This document shows, one piece after another, positions 1 through 12,062 of a DNA stretch of 64,000 nt (position 1 is the first letter of the stretch; each line of letters begins with the position of its first letter). Under the pieces are notes generated by a model that saw nothing but the letters and a program-made list of their open reading frames with translations, had not been told where the DNA came from and ran no database searches. The position numbers and the translations under genes are program-made. This stretch comes from Uloborus plumipes (lineage: Eukaryota; Arthropoda; Arachnida; Araneae; Uloboridae), in assembly GCA_038373865.1 (NCBI GenBank), contig JAXGGA010000487.1:1-64000 (forward strand). Reading direction: 5' to 3'.

Positions 1-1000
1 TCAAAAATTTTTGCGGGAAAAACTAAAAGTACATAGCAAGTTTGTATTTTTTGAGAGACCCAAACTTTTATTTCAAAAGATCTAACACAAAACTTAAAGT
101 GCGAATTCTTAAATTGGGTTGTGGTAGAATTTTTTAGTTTTTTTAAGAAATTAAGTTTAAGACTGAAGAAAATTTTTCTGACCTTTTTGTCCCATATGAA
201 ATACAAAAGGATTTTTCAAGTTTTTCAAAAATCTGAAGAGGGGAAAGAAGGTTGATAAGAGGGGGGGCAATTTCCTGACCCTTTTTTAAAAAAGAGTGGT
301 TTTGGGTGTTTTTCCCAAAATCTAAAAAGTGAGAAAACCCCTAAGGTTGTCAGGGGAATTAGAGTTTGAATTAGATTTATTATTTGAGAAAAAAATCAAA
401 AAATTATCGTGCTTATAAACTTTAAAATTTGCCAGCCCCAAGGGGGTCCAGCTTTGGCAAGGGGGGGGGTCTTTTTGGGAAAAAAAGGGGGGTAAAGTGC
501 AATTTTTGGGCAAAAATGGTGAGGTTTTTGACAATTTTTTCGTAATACAAGCTACCAAAAATGTAATTTTTTGCCTATATTTTGTCGGTTAAGGGGGGGG
601 TCATGACCCACATTGACCCCCCTCTGGATCCGCGCCTGCCACGACCTGAAATTCTGTTAGCCTTGCCTTACCTTTATGCCATTACACTAAATTCCATAAG
701 GACACTTGTTGCGGTTCCGTTTATTTGTTCTGACACCCAACCACTATTGGGAAAACTCCTTAGCTTAAACGTGAATCATTTTCTCAAAAAAAATTCTGCG
801 AACAACTTCAACTTCAACATGGAAAAATGGTCTTTGGATTATTAACCAACAGCATTGTTTTTTTTAATAGAAATCGATCTACTGAATATGCTCGAGCATA
901 AAAAAAGCTTGAAACCTTTGATTTTGCAAAATCTTTTTCACTAACATCCCCTCCTTTGTGAATTTATTTCCATCTGTGTCTGAGCTTTTTAGCTCTGTGA
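1..1000. other. AT-rich non-coding stretch, no gene seen
   Basis: I see no convincing coding sequence or bounded repeat here. The stretch has several poly-G runs, and the short open frames on either strand have low-complexity translations. It may be intronic to the left-hand gene, but no exon is visible to show this. Confidence 0.5.
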
Positions 1001-1079
1001 ATGACACACTTCAATTTGAATGGGAAGCTTGTTCTTAAATCTGTTTTAAATTTTGCGTATTTTCAATAATTTTTTTAAA

Positions 1080-1640
1080 ATGTAATTTCAGGTTTTCAGC
1101 AAATTAAAGGGTATTGCAATGGGAGGCTAATTTTATTTGATCAAAACCCCTCTGGCTAACCCTTTTTCTCGTGTTTTATGAAAGGTAAAATTGAAAACCC
1201 TCTCCTCTACACCTCTCTGTTGTAGATACATTGATGACCTTTTATGCATTACATTTTTCCAATTTCTCTGAGAGCTCAGCCAAACTATAATATCATAAAT
1301 TCCTTAATGCTCTTATTTACTACAAAAACTTCGTCACACATCAAAAGTTTTTTAATTTCCTGGGACATTAACCATTAGAAAATGGCTCCCCTGATACACT
1401 CTATGATTTATGATAAAGGACGTGCATTCCAATTTCGCAAAGGTCAGTAGCCTACAAGCTTTATAATTCCTGTCTTAGCAAAAAAAGTCTTTATTGGCCT
1501 ACATTGTTTCACAAGCCTTGCGAAATTAAAAGGAATTTGTAATACTTGAAAACTGCTTTTAATTTAGCATTGTCCCTTCTTAAACAATAAACTGTTTGAT
1601 AACCATTTTCCCAAAAAATTCTAAGTAAAAAAATGTTTGC
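1080..1640 (+). pseudogene. Decayed reverse transcriptase, probably Penelope-like
   Basis: Seen: reading from about 1092 gives VFSKLKGIAMGG, followed by a stop. About 100 nt later another frame gives CCRYIDDLLCI. The order GxAMG-then-RYIDD fits reverse transcriptase motifs B and C. The phrasing (aromatic region, K/Q, G-x-AMGS, then RYxDD) is closest to Penelope-like elements. The intervening residues PLANPF resemble the PLSP...ANxFM stretch of that family. Stops and frameshifts are frequent, so the copy is dead. No GIY-YIG endonuclease part or element ends are visible. It could instead be another non-LTR or DIRS-type RT. Confidence 0.45.
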
Positions 1641-2314
1641 TCAGGGTTATAAACCTTTTAAAAACGGACTTTTTGCTTCACTGTAACTGTTTAACTGTTC
1701 AAAGTATGATATCGCTGGAAGAACCAGTTCAGGATTGCAGTGGTGGACATTTTTTGAGCCTGTGGGAACACAGATAGGAACAAATTAGGATTTGCTTTTT
1801 GGACACGGATTTACATTCTTTGATTTTTACGTTGACAACTGGACTGCCTCTAGATTTGCTGGATATTATTTGGATTTTGTCACGCGGAATTTCAGGTGAG
1901 ATGATTTTATTTTCATAGCAGGACCGTACTGTGGGTGGCTGATTTTTGGAATTTTATTCCTAATTAGTCGAGGCGAAACCCCTGATTTTAGTTTTAGGCT
2001 TTTGTTCTAATGTAGTTTGTAGACTTGCATTAGTGCTTTTTTGCCCAATGAACATCTGTAGACTGCATATTTTGAACTTAAACATCCTCTTCATAGTTTA
2101 TATTAAATTTTTTGGTCTTTCGACCACTATTGAATCCCCCACGGCTGATAAGCTCTGGATTCAACCTTACTCCTTTCACTTCTCCTAATATGTCATTTTC
2201 TATTTCATTTTTACTATTTGTTTGTATTATTATATACTTGGCTTTTTAGTTTAGCTGCTTTGCGCATCTATGGGCTTTTGGTGTGGTCTCTTCGTCTTTC
2301 TTCTTACAATTCTG

Positions 2315-2319
<5 letters not shown>

Positions 2320-2366
<47 letters not shown>

Positions 2367-2368
2367 TA
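2320..2368. repeat. (TA)n microsatellite, left flank of palindromic element
   Basis: About 24 TA units directly precede the CAGGGTGTTTC terminus of the element that follows. A matching (TA)n lies at 5031-5068. Confidence 0.95.
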
Positions 2369-5028
2369 CAGGGTGTTTCAGAATTCGACGGCAAAAACTT
2401 AAAGGGAGATACTACACACCAGGACAAATAATATGACATAAAAAAAGTGGGGGTCCAAAATGATTTCAGACGGAGATAGGGGCGGTTAAAGTTTAGGATC
2501 AAAAATTTATAAAACACGGAAAAATTGATTGATTCTTTCGCCATTTTCACTAAAAATGTTCTTAATAGATGTTCTTTCTCGAAAAAAATTGATGAAGATT
2601 AATTTCAAACATTGTCGACAGAGGGCGCTTTAGACTTTGGAGCTAAAAACAACTACTTTTTACAGGTTTTTTTGTATTTTCGTAACAGATTCCGAAAGTG
2701 TAAACTCAAACTTAAATTTTGAGCCCAAAATATCAGCTTATTTCAGGTATTAAGTAGCGAAAAACTGGAACCAAACGTAAAAAATCGTGTTTTTCTGGTT
2801 TAAAACTTGCCGTTTCGTGTAAAAAAAAAAATACCTAATAATATTTTTTTTTTTTTTAAGTTTCGAAAGTGTGCATCTGATTTTATTTTTGCATTATTAG
2901 TGTCACCAAATAATTTTGTTATTTTTTTTTACACAAAACGGCAAGTTTCAAACCAGAAAAACACGATTTTTTATGTTTGGTCCTAGTTTTTCGCTACTTA
3001 ATACCTGAAATAAGTTGGTATTTTGGGCTCAAAATTTAAGTTTGAGTTTAAACTTTTGGAATCTGTTACAAAAATACAAAAAAAAAACGGTAAAAAGTAG
3101 TTGTTTTTAGCTCCAAAGTCTAAAGCGCCCTCTGTCGACAATTTTTGAAATTATTCTTCATCAATTTCTTTCGAGAAAGAACATCTATTAAGAACTAGCG
3201 GTACCCGCACGGCTTTGCCCGTGGTATAAAATTAAAAATTCATTAGTAAAAAATTGATATAGCAGAAAAAATACTCTATTTTAGTTATTCAACTATAATT
3301 CTTTTAAAGAATGATATAAAAATTTGGCATGGACACCACACTACTTCCTTTTACGTGTAAATTTCTTAGTAGATGCCTTAAGTGCTAAAATAGTGCTTGG
3401 AGTGAGCAAGATAACAATTCAAACATTTACATCCCTAGTTTGCCACAAAACAATGCAAAAAATGTTTTTCAATGATTAATCTCCTAAGTATTGCCGATTT
3501 TAACATCAATCAGTGGATTTTTCGCAAAATATCGCCAATAGCACCAAATTGAACCCAAATAAAAAAAAAATAAATTTTTTCGCCAAATTTGCCGCCAACT
3601 TGGCGATATGTCGCCAAATTGGCGTCAAACACTTTGCGACTAAAAGCTTGCCGATATTTCGCCAAGTGCTCGCGCCAATTCATATCACTTTTGTCTGCAT
3701 TGAAATTAACACTCATTTACCCCATAAAAGGGGTAAAAACCCCCTTGGGGAAATTCGAATGCAACCCCAAGGGGAAGTGCACAAAAATAAGCCAAAAGAG
3801 AAAATAAGAACAATTTTGCTGCTCACAGAAATCTTACCAAAGTTTAAAAGAAGAAGAAAGTTTTCTTTCCTAACTTCAAAAACAAAATAATAGAAATTTC
3901 GTGCATTATTCTTCACCATGATAATAAAAACAATAAACGTCGACAAACATCAACCAGCAAATGATAAATTAAAAGCCAAACTCGTTCACTCAAGCCATTT
4001 ACTGCAATTTATATTGAAATAAAAAAAAAAGGAAATAAAATATGTTTTGCCAGACGATAAATTTAGAATGGTTTACTATAATGTTGTTTCTTTTTTGACC
4101 TCATTTAGTTAAACAATATTTTCCTCTTCTACACAACTCGTCAGATCGCCAAAATATCTCTAAACTCACAAAAATGGTACGCGTCAGTTTCTTCCTTCTC
4201 TACCTTTTTTAAAGAAAGGACTCGATTTCTCATTTGATTGACAGGTGCCATCTTATCACGATTTTATTATATTTCATTTGACTAATTTTAATAAGGCTTG
4301 GAGTTTGGATTGCTACAAAAACAAATACATTTTTAAAATTATTAATGGAAAAAGAACGAAACAAATAAACAAAATAAAAACGTAACCATGGTAACAACAT
4401 TAAAAGTTGATTTCCGTTGATAAAATAATTCATTTCATTAACCATTTTAGAATCGTTTGGCTTGCTTTATTGAAGATAAGCCTTGAATTCTGGGATTCTA
4501 AAAACAATTGTTACAGCTCTCCTGATGATCGTAGAAACTTCGAAAAAACTTCATTTTGTGCAGAAAATTTCAAGCTTTCGAATGACATAAGACTTGAAAA
4601 TGTGTATGAAATATTTCTTCCCTATTTTATCGAATTTCTGCTAAGAATTCGAATAGAAAAAGATCGAAATGGAATTTTCGAAAAATCGTTTCGAGGTGCA
4701 AAACTACATGCTACAAACTAATTTTGTGCCAAGTGGCATGAAAATCGACCGAACGATTTGGGCGCTACGCGCGTAACAGACAGACAGAAGGACAGAAAGA
4801 AAGAAAGGAAGACAAACCTTCAGCTTTATTATTAGTAGAGATATTTTTAGTGAAAACGGCGAAAGAATCGATCAATTTTTCCGTGTTTTATAAATTTTTG
4901 AGCCTAAACTTTAACTGCCCCTATCTTCGTCAGAAATCATTTTGGACCCCCACTTTTTTATGTCATATTATTTGTCCTGGTGTGTAGTAGCTCCCCTTAA
5001 ATTTTTGCCGTTGAATTCTGAAACACCC

Positions 5029-5030
<2 letters not shown>
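2369..5030. mobile_element. Palindromic fold-back element, split by a Helitron
   Basis: Seen: the left end CAGGGTGTTTCAGAATTC is mirrored by GAATTCTGAAACACCCTG at the right end. The inverted homology does not stop at the ends. The left arm (2369 to about 2830) pairs with 2930-3194 plus 4842-5030, about 457 bp per arm with a loop of about 100 bp that is rich in A and T runs. Without the inserted Helitron (3195-4841) the element is about 1015 bp and almost entirely palindromic. Both ends abut (TA)n tracts, so TA-type target preference is likely. There is no coding capacity, so it is a non-autonomous DNA element. Confidence 0.85.
3195..4841 (-). mobile_element. Non-autonomous Helitron inside the palindrome
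   Basis: Seen on the minus strand: the 5' end begins TCTCTACTAATAATAAAGCT after an A (complement of 4842). The 3' end has the hairpin CACGG-GCAAAG-CCGTG followed by ACCGCTAG and then T. TC start, CTRR end, 3' hairpin and insertion between A and T are the Helitron hallmarks. The interrupted arm reads aaaata|ttcttaat across the junction, matching the intact arm (aaaatgttcttaat) but for one base, so the ends are exact. No Rep/helicase ORF is present. The 1647-bp body includes short frames at 3513-3890 and 4407-4721 with no recognisable domain. Confidence 0.85.

Positions 5031-5068
<38 letters not shown>
5031..5068. repeat. (TG/TA)n microsatellite between two elements
   Basis: A TG run passes into a TA run between the end of the palindromic element and the GGGTGGTCAC terminus of the next element. 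Confidence 0.9.
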
Positions 5069-5072
<4 letters not shown>

Positions 5073-8000
5073 GGTCACAAGTAACATGGGGAATTTTTTT
5101 TTTCAACTAATCTTTTGCGGCACCCCCCTAAAATGTGCCAATGGGCTAGAAAATGAGATTTGCAAAGTTTTAGCTTAATCGGATAATATTAATACGTGCC
5201 GCAAAGAAGATAAAGTTAAAAACAGCGATTTTTAGCCAAAAATTGTAGTTTTTACTCTGTAAAACCAAAACTACTGATCCTAGAAGCTTTATTTTGGTCT
5301 CATTTTGTAGGAAATTTTATTTTCTTTAAGTCTAATCTTATTTAAAGTTTTGAAAAAAATGATTAAATATTTTTCAGAATTTTCACAAGTCAGGCCGCAA
5401 CGCAAATCCTCGAAATCGCAAGTAACATGGGGAAATTTTTTTTTTCAACTAATCTTTTGAGGCACCCCACTAAAATGTGCCAATAGACTAGAAAATGAGA
5501 TTTGAAGAGTTTTAGCTTAATCGGATAATATTAACACGTGCCTCAAAGTGGGTAAAGTTACGAAAAACAGCAATTTTTAGCCAAAAATCATAGTTTTTCC
5601 TCTGTAAAACCAAAACTATTCATCTTAGAAGCTTTATTTTGATCTCATTTTGAAAGAAATTTTATTTTCTTTAAGTCAAATTTCATTTAAAGCCTCGAAA
5701 AAATGATTGAATATTTTTCAGAATTTTTCAAGTCAGGCTGCAGCGTAAATCCTCGAAATTGCTTAGAAATAATAAATCATTAAAATGTAAATTAATAAGT
5801 TCTTTTAGTAAATTTGATGAAATTTATGGATAGCGTTGACTTTTCAGAGAAAAAACAGCAATATTGTTACGAATATATAATAAATTTATGTCTTTGAAAC
5901 TCATAGATAAAATTAATAGCTGCGAGTAAAGCTCATGAAATGAGCAGTACAAGCCATAAATGAAGGGCTTGGAGGATGAAGGGGCTAAGTTACATTTTAA
6001 AAAATCAACACTCTCTACAATGGTAAACAATAGATACAGGTGAGCAAATAAAACTTGGTAAATCAAACAGTAGATATCAATAGACCAATTTCATTTGCAC
6101 ACTAATGACAAAACCAGAAAACAAAAAAGCTGCAATAACCACAAAAATAAAATTTTGAACTTTAATTACTCGCAATTTCTGTTTTGTCACTTAGCACTTT
6201 CATCTCTTAACCCCCTTCAAATGCAAAACGCTTCTTTCCTCCTTAGCAGTCAGAGCTGAATATTAGCTTAAAAATCTCTGCCTTGTTGGGGTTTTCGACC
6301 CCCTGGGGAAGGGAGAAAACTATGATTCCCTATTATAAAAAGGTGCAATTGCCATCTCTATTGTGGGAGGGCTGAGGAATCATTAAGACACCCCAAAACA
6401 CTTTATAAATATAGTATTCATAGTTGTTCGCTTTGCAAGTCTTCAAGAAACTAGTTTGGGACACAATCCTTCAGATTTAATAGAGAATGGCCCCACCTTC
6501 GTTTTCCAGAGATCAACAAGCTTGAATTTAAGACAGAAAGACAATTTTTAATAGCCGTATGTCTCATCAAATCACAGGTTCCAAGTTACCTTCTTATCTT
6601 ACCTTCTATCATTAAAACTTGCGTCAAATTAAACTGATGTTCAGAAAAGCTTCAAGTAACCAAAGGGAGTTCTCATTTTTTGTCAATAAGCTAAGATGCC
6701 AACCAATCTAAAACCTACGTTACAAACCTAGAAAAACAGTATGATGCGAGGAGAAAGCTGCAAAGAATGTGGAGAGATCCAAAAATGCCATTCAAAACCA
6801 AAGAGTTAAGGATTTTCCTTTGATAATCACTTTGATGTTTCTCATCGGGATTCGTAGAACGGATAGTAGCAGCTACAGAAGAGACATTAAATCATGACCG
6901 TCAAATTTAATTTTCAGTAGAAACGTCATACCCTTTTGTCGACAGCAATTTTGTCAACAAAGATTTAATCTTATCAAAAATCGATTTAGGAATTTAGACT
7001 TAGAAGGAGCTGTTGTGTATTGGGATAAGAAATCTCATCCAGTTTTATTTAACAAAGACAATTTAGAGGCTAGCAAGTTTGATAACTAGTGGTGTTGAAG
7101 AGCAGATGTTAGGTGTTCCCATCCTTAAAAACAGCACGGGCGTGTACATGTAAGTGCTGTATATTCAGTAGTTGAGCATTGGGGCTCAGTTGAAAAATTT
7201 ATGGAATGTATTTTGATACCACTGCTGAAAATAGTGGTAGCTTTCAGGAAACTTGCGTTGTTACAGAAATATTTTCTGTATTCAGCATGTTTCCACCGCA
7301 TCTTAGAAGTTGTTTTAAAAGCAGTTTTTAGTTGCAAAATGGAAATACATCTGCTGGTCCTCAAGCAAATATTTTTCAAAAATTTCCAGCTGAATGATCT
7401 GTGTTAGGTAAAAAGCAATTCAAAGCAGGTACAGAAAATGAGAATATTAGAAATAAGCAATTTAGGCGAAAATTGAAACTTTCTTGTTGTGAAATTAAAA
7501 AGCTGCAGCCTAGGGACGATTACAATATATACCCCTATAAATCGTGTAAAAACCAATTTTATACTAAAGCTAAAAAGACAGTAAATAGTTTAATGATGTT
7601 CCTTGACACTACTGAAAGAGGTGTAAAATTAATTCGAGGCTTCAGTTCCTGTTTGATGAAAGACAAAAAGCAACGGTAGCTTTTATTACAAGTTAATGCT
7701 GTATGCTAAATGCAGGCACAGCTTCCTCATTTATCAAAAAGTATCCCATCCAAGGCATCAGCAACTTAATTTGTATATAAAGAGTAGTAAAATGATGTTA
7801 TATAATTTAACAGGATAAGTATAAAGGTGCAATAAAGCTTTTATTGTCATTTTAACTCTTTGCTTTCCGTCTTAACCCCCTTAATTCCTCTATTTTAATG
7901 CAGAAATTTGTTTCATTTATTTCTAAAGTACTGCAAAAATACCCCTTTTTTAATTGACAAAGTAAATCCAACAATAAACAAATAAATGTAATTGAATATT

Positions 8001-8650
8001 GTAATGCTTTTAGGTTTTTGCATGAAAATTTCTTATTTTTGATATACTCTACGATTGAACCCGAAAAATGCCAAATAAGTACTTTGGACATGATAGCAAA
8101 AATGAATGGGATAGCAATTAACGAGAATGAAATTTAACTATGATTTTTGGCTAAAAATCGCTGTTTTTCGTAACTTTACCCACTTTGAGGCACGTATTAA
8201 TATTATCTGATTAAACTAAAACTTTTCAAATCTCATTTTCTAGTCTATTGGTACATTTTAGGGGGTGCCTCAAAAGATTAGTTGAAAAAAAAATGTCCCC
8301 ATGTTGCTTGCAATTTCGAGGATTTGCGTTACAGCCTGACTTGTGAAAATTCTGAAAAATATTTAATCATTTTTTCGAAACTTTAAATAAGATTAGACTT
8401 AAAGAAAATAAAATTTCCTATAAAATGAGACTAAAATAAAGCTTCTAGGATCAGTAGTTTTGGTTTTACAGAGTAAAAACTACAATTTTTGGCTAAAAAT
8501 CGCTGTTTTTCTTAACTTTACCCTCTTTGCGGCACGTGTTAATATTATCCGATTAAGCTAAAACTTTGCAAATCTCATTTTCTAGCCCATTGGCACATTT
8601 TAAGGGGTGCCGCAAAAGAAATTCGAAAATTGATTTTTTGTGACCACCCT
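5069..8650 (+). mobile_element. 3.6-kb inverted-repeat DNA transposon
   Basis: Seen: the left terminus GGGTGGTCACAAGTAACATG is mirrored by a right terminus ending GTGACCACCCT. Each end carries two direct copies of a unit of about 340 bp. On the left, CAAGTAACATGGGG recurs at about 5078 and 5419. On the right, the inverted equivalents lie at about 8130-8320 and 8320-8650. The whole thing sits in (TA)n on both sides. The interior holds remnants of a transposase-like protein (separate entry). The long terminal arms built of tandem units are unusual compared with simple Tc1/mariner termini. Confidence 0.75.
6960..7790 (+). pseudogene. Decayed transposon protein in the 5069-8650 element
   Basis: Seen by reading across frames on the + strand: GAVVYWDKKSHPVLF near 7010; MYFDTTAENSGSFQ near 7203-7244; an open frame at 7201-7407 with SACFHRILEVVLKAVF; then 7401-7679 with LQPRDDYN and LDTTERGVKLIRGF, followed by SCLMKDKKQR. 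From memory, many arthropod and cnidarian genomes encode repeat proteins with the same order (HWDGK, FDTTxxNTG, CRHHxxE, lqPRDDY, ERGVKLIxxFxxxLTKDExQ). I therefore infer a decayed copy of that unnamed transposon family. At least three frame changes and several stops are present. I cannot assign a superfamily without a search. Confidence 0.5.
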
Positions 8651-8651
8651 A

Positions 8652-8675
8652 GTGTATATTATATATATGTGTATG

Positions 8676-8737
<62 letters not shown>
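8652..8737. repeat. (TA)n microsatellite
   Basis: A long TA tract with TG interruptions, ending in a short poly-G run, flanks the right end of the 5069-8650 element. Confidence 0.95.
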
Positions 8738-8739
<2 letters not shown>

Positions 8740-9644
8740 GGGGGGGAGTTGTGATTTCAGAAAATTTGTTCTACTGATCCCGAATAATTAGTTTTACTTG
8801 CATTAATCTGTCTGAGCAACATAGGATATTATAAAGTTAGAGTGAAAATTAAAATGTAAATGCTTCATGTCTTTTTACTTCTAGCATCATATTTTACAAG
8901 AATTATTCGGTTCTTCATCTTGAATTTCATTTTTTTTTTTTTTTTTTGAAAAATAGTTTTAAAAATCAAATCCTCCAACAGTTACACTAAAACTCGTTAT
9001 TCTATCACAATCACAGCCCGCTCAAAAATTGACAATCAACCCACTAGGGGGTTAGGACATACAGCTTAAAAAATGTTATAGGTCATAGCCTTTTTTTTTT
9101 AAATCCTTAATCAAACTTCCAATTATGCTTTGTCATATCAATTTTTACTTATCAAAGTTTTGCATGAATTTTGACTGTAGATCTTAATTATTTACTATTT
9201 AAAATTTTTGTGAAAATTGAATTACCTTTTTATTTCAAAGGAAAATATTTTTGCAGAAAAGCAGCACTGGAGCTGAGTTCTAGTGTGTTCTGGTACCAAT
9301 GCATCCTCACATACATATTTACATACAGATATACTTTATGATATAGGCTGCTATTGTAGTTGGGGGAAAAAATGTTAGGGGAAGTCACTAAAGGAAAGGT
9401 GGTTTGAAACCACTTTATGTATTCTTAAAAATTGCAAGCTGAGACCAATTCCATCTGTTTTTGATTGAGATTTAAAAGGTTAAATCTTTTATAATTTGCG
9501 ATTTATAGGGAAAAGTTGTACATAAAAAATATTTTTGTAGTTTTTTTTTTTTTGATAACTATACAAGTTTTAGAAATTGACTTATTTGTTGCTCATTTTG
9601 TTCAAATCTCTTGTTTATAATTAGTGTTTTCTGTGTGTATTTAG
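8738..9644. other. Putative intron of the left-hand gene
   Basis: AT-rich sequence with poly-T runs, ending in the polypyrimidine-poor acceptor tgtatttag at 9644. No repeat boundary or other exon is visible. Confidence 0.45.
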
Positions 9645-9716
9645 ATGCTCCCACAAGGTTAAAGAATACAGAAGAAATTAGTGAAAAATTGTCAAAATTA
9701 CCTACTGATGAATCAG
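9645..9716 (+). CDS. Penultimate coding exon, unidentified protein
   Basis: Seen: a 72-nt open segment between acceptor ...tatttag and donor gtatga. It reads (x)APTRLKNTEEISEKLSKLPTDES, with the first two bases finishing a split codon and the last base (G) starting the next. The phase joins exactly to the exon at 11947. The composition is polar and charged with no hydrophobic core, like a linker or tail. I do not recognise the protein. The upstream part should lie left of this window or in exons I could not see. Confidence 0.6.
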
Positions 9717-11946
9717 GTATGAAATAAATGCATATAAAATTTTAAAACATGCCCTTTTTTATTTTATCCTATTTACTATCTTTCAGTATTGTGTAAATAT
9801 TGCTGGGAAAAATTCCTTTCTCAATGTGGAACATTGCTCAGAAAAGCAACTTTTTGTGGGTTGCTACTAGCATGAGTTTAAAATGTTATTGGCAATATTA
9901 ATGAAAATAGCTAATTAAATTTTTATTGCCTGCAAAATCTTAGATCAGTCATGTTTTTTAAATGATCAGTGAATATTCCTCTACCTTCAAGAAGTAAGAT
10001 GAATCCCACCCATTTTCACCCACGCGTATGAAAAAGGGTATTCAAAAGAATAGATATTCATTTATGCATTGCAAGTAACTCGAGAAGTGTGTAGTAGCTG
10101 GCTACCCCCAACCCCTTTCCCCCATGATTCTTGCAATCACTATGGCAAGAAACTGAGGTTTTCAAGAGCAGTAATAGAAACTTTCTATGGATCGGTGTTA
10201 CTCATTTTTAAAATTATGATCCCATGAGTTTTTACCATGAGAAATTTTACTGGGTAATTAATCAAAATTTGTATCTTGCCAGAACTCCCTAAAAATTCAC
10301 ACCATAAAGTCAGCTGCAGATTCAAGAGACTGAAGTTGTTGTACTTCTACGAAAAAGCTAGAAAAAAAGTAACAAATGTGGTTAAGTTGGTTAGAAAAAA
10401 TATTTAAAGCTTTGCATGAGTTTTCTATATCAGCAGATAAATTTGCAGATCAAGCAGGTTGAAAAAGAATGTGACAGTGTTAGTCAAATAGCTCAAAAAC
10501 AGCATGAAAAAAGAATTTAAGTTGTAATGAATATTTAAAAAAAAGAATCATAATTGAAAATAATTGTTTAAAAAGTATCCTAAAACCCTGTACATTACTT
10601 AAATAAGAGATTTTCAAACTTGATGCTATGAGACAATGGGTTGGCACAGCTTTGAATGATTGATCCTGCAAAGAAATCAATGTCAGCTTTTTTTTTTTTC
10701 TTTGAGAATAAAACAAGGAAAAAGAAGAAAAAAAAAACTCTGAGAGAGCAATCAAAATACTTTTATGATGTTTCAATATGAACTGTAATCTTAGTTTTTA
10801 TTTTCTTATTACTTTTATTGATCTCTGACATAGTATGTAGCATGTATGCTGTGGCTTTTCTAGCAGGGGTGTCATCTAGGGGCTGTAATTTGTAGTATCA
10901 AAACTCCCCCCCCCCCCTGCCAAAAAAAATTAATGTTTTATGTAAACATGAGGCTTGTAAAATTTTTAAGAACAGCTCATTTATGTGTAATGAAAGTTTA
11001 ATTGTCAGACAAGTATAAAAACGGATACATTTATATAAAATTTGCCTTAGCCGCATATTTTACTGCCCCCTCACTGCTTTCGACTGCTTTTTTACAATAT
11101 TAGATTCTTTTTAAATTGAAATTTGATGCAATTTAAGATATATTGGGGAAAGATTCGAAATTGAAGTTTTTTTTTTTTTTTTTAACTCTAAAACCGAGCT
11201 TGGGTTTTAGTTATCTCCCCCTCCCCCTGGGTTAGTGTCACCTGGGAGGGACTCTCCCCCTCGCCTTGCAGTGTCGCTACTGATGATTGTTTGAAAAGGT
11301 CAAACCTATAATCATTATCTCGCCTGAAAATCTGATATATGAGGGGTTCCCTTCCCCATAGGGGCAATGCTATCCCAAAAATACTATGAGGAATGCTAAT
11401 AAAATGTTCCTTGTAAAAACCTACAAATAGTATACCCATCTTTACAGTGAATTTGAACAGCTCCCCGATACATGTTGCACCACACTATGAATCTCAATGC
11501 AGAAAAATAAAACCAATGATACTAGTTTTTTTTTTTTTTTTTTTTTTTTGACTCAGTGGATAAAGTACTGGTTTACTATACGAAGTTCCCTGGTTCAAAT
11601 CCTGCCAGGGAAACATATCTGTACGCCACATATTGGTTTCCCAGCAACTTAACAGATGCACCATCTGCCCCCGGTAATGTGTTGCATGGACCACCTGCTT
11701 GGGCCAGTGAGCAGGTCGCAATAGGGGAAGCACTGGCACATGAGAGGTTGGCAGTTTGCCAATCCGAAAGAGGGACAACACAATGTTTGAGGTCTAAAAA
11801 GAAAACATATAGCATTGTTCAACAAAATTGCTCAAAACAAAATATTTTTTTTTCCAATATTATGAAGAGCTACTTTTAATATGGAATTGTGTTAAATTGA
11901 GTAATAAAAAACATTGCTAATTTGTTTCTTTGCTGTCTTTTTTTAG
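9717..11946 (+). other. Last intron of the left-hand gene
   Basis: 2230-nt intron bounded by GT (9717) and AG (11945-11946). It contains poly-C and poly-T tracts and a tRNA-derived SINE near its 3' end. No other feature is visible. Confidence 0.6.
11549..11800 (+). mobile_element. tRNA-derived SINE
   Basis: Seen: GACTCAGTGGATAAAGTACT resembles a tRNA D-arm/A box, and GGTTCAAATCC about 40 nt downstream matches the B box (GGTTCRANTCC). A non-tRNA body follows, with the tail ending in A-rich sequence near 11800. A long poly-T precedes the head. These are the internal pol III promoter elements expected of a tRNA-related SINE. I could not fix a target-site duplication. Confidence 0.65.
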
Positions 11947-12062
11947 TGCCTATTAATACTGGATCTGAAGAAAGTGTTCCAAGCTCTAGTAAATTGACTT
12001 CTACAAATGTGTTAGATAGAGCTCGTAGTAGACTCGACCAATTTTGGGGAAAAAACAAGTGA
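11947..12062 (+). CDS. Terminal coding exon, unidentified protein
   Basis: Seen: after acceptor tctttttttag the frame continues as VPINTGSEESVPSSSKLTS, then TNVLDRARSRLDQFWGKNK and a TGA stop. The serine-rich linker leads into a short basic, probably helical C-terminus (LDRARSRLDQFWGK), the kind of tail that tends to be conserved. A 3'UTR with poly(A) signals follows directly, which supports a real gene end. I do not recognise the family; a protein search with the tail would settle it. No frame damage is seen, in contrast with the surrounding transposon fragments. Confidence 0.65.

Noticed and set aside
582..845. 87-codon open frame near the left edge
   Set aside because: It overlaps a poly-G run, has no domain or splice support, and its translation looks like random AT-rich sequence.
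11556..11879. 107-codon frame as a small protein gene
   Set aside because: It lies over the tRNA-derived SINE, with a competing frame on the other strand.
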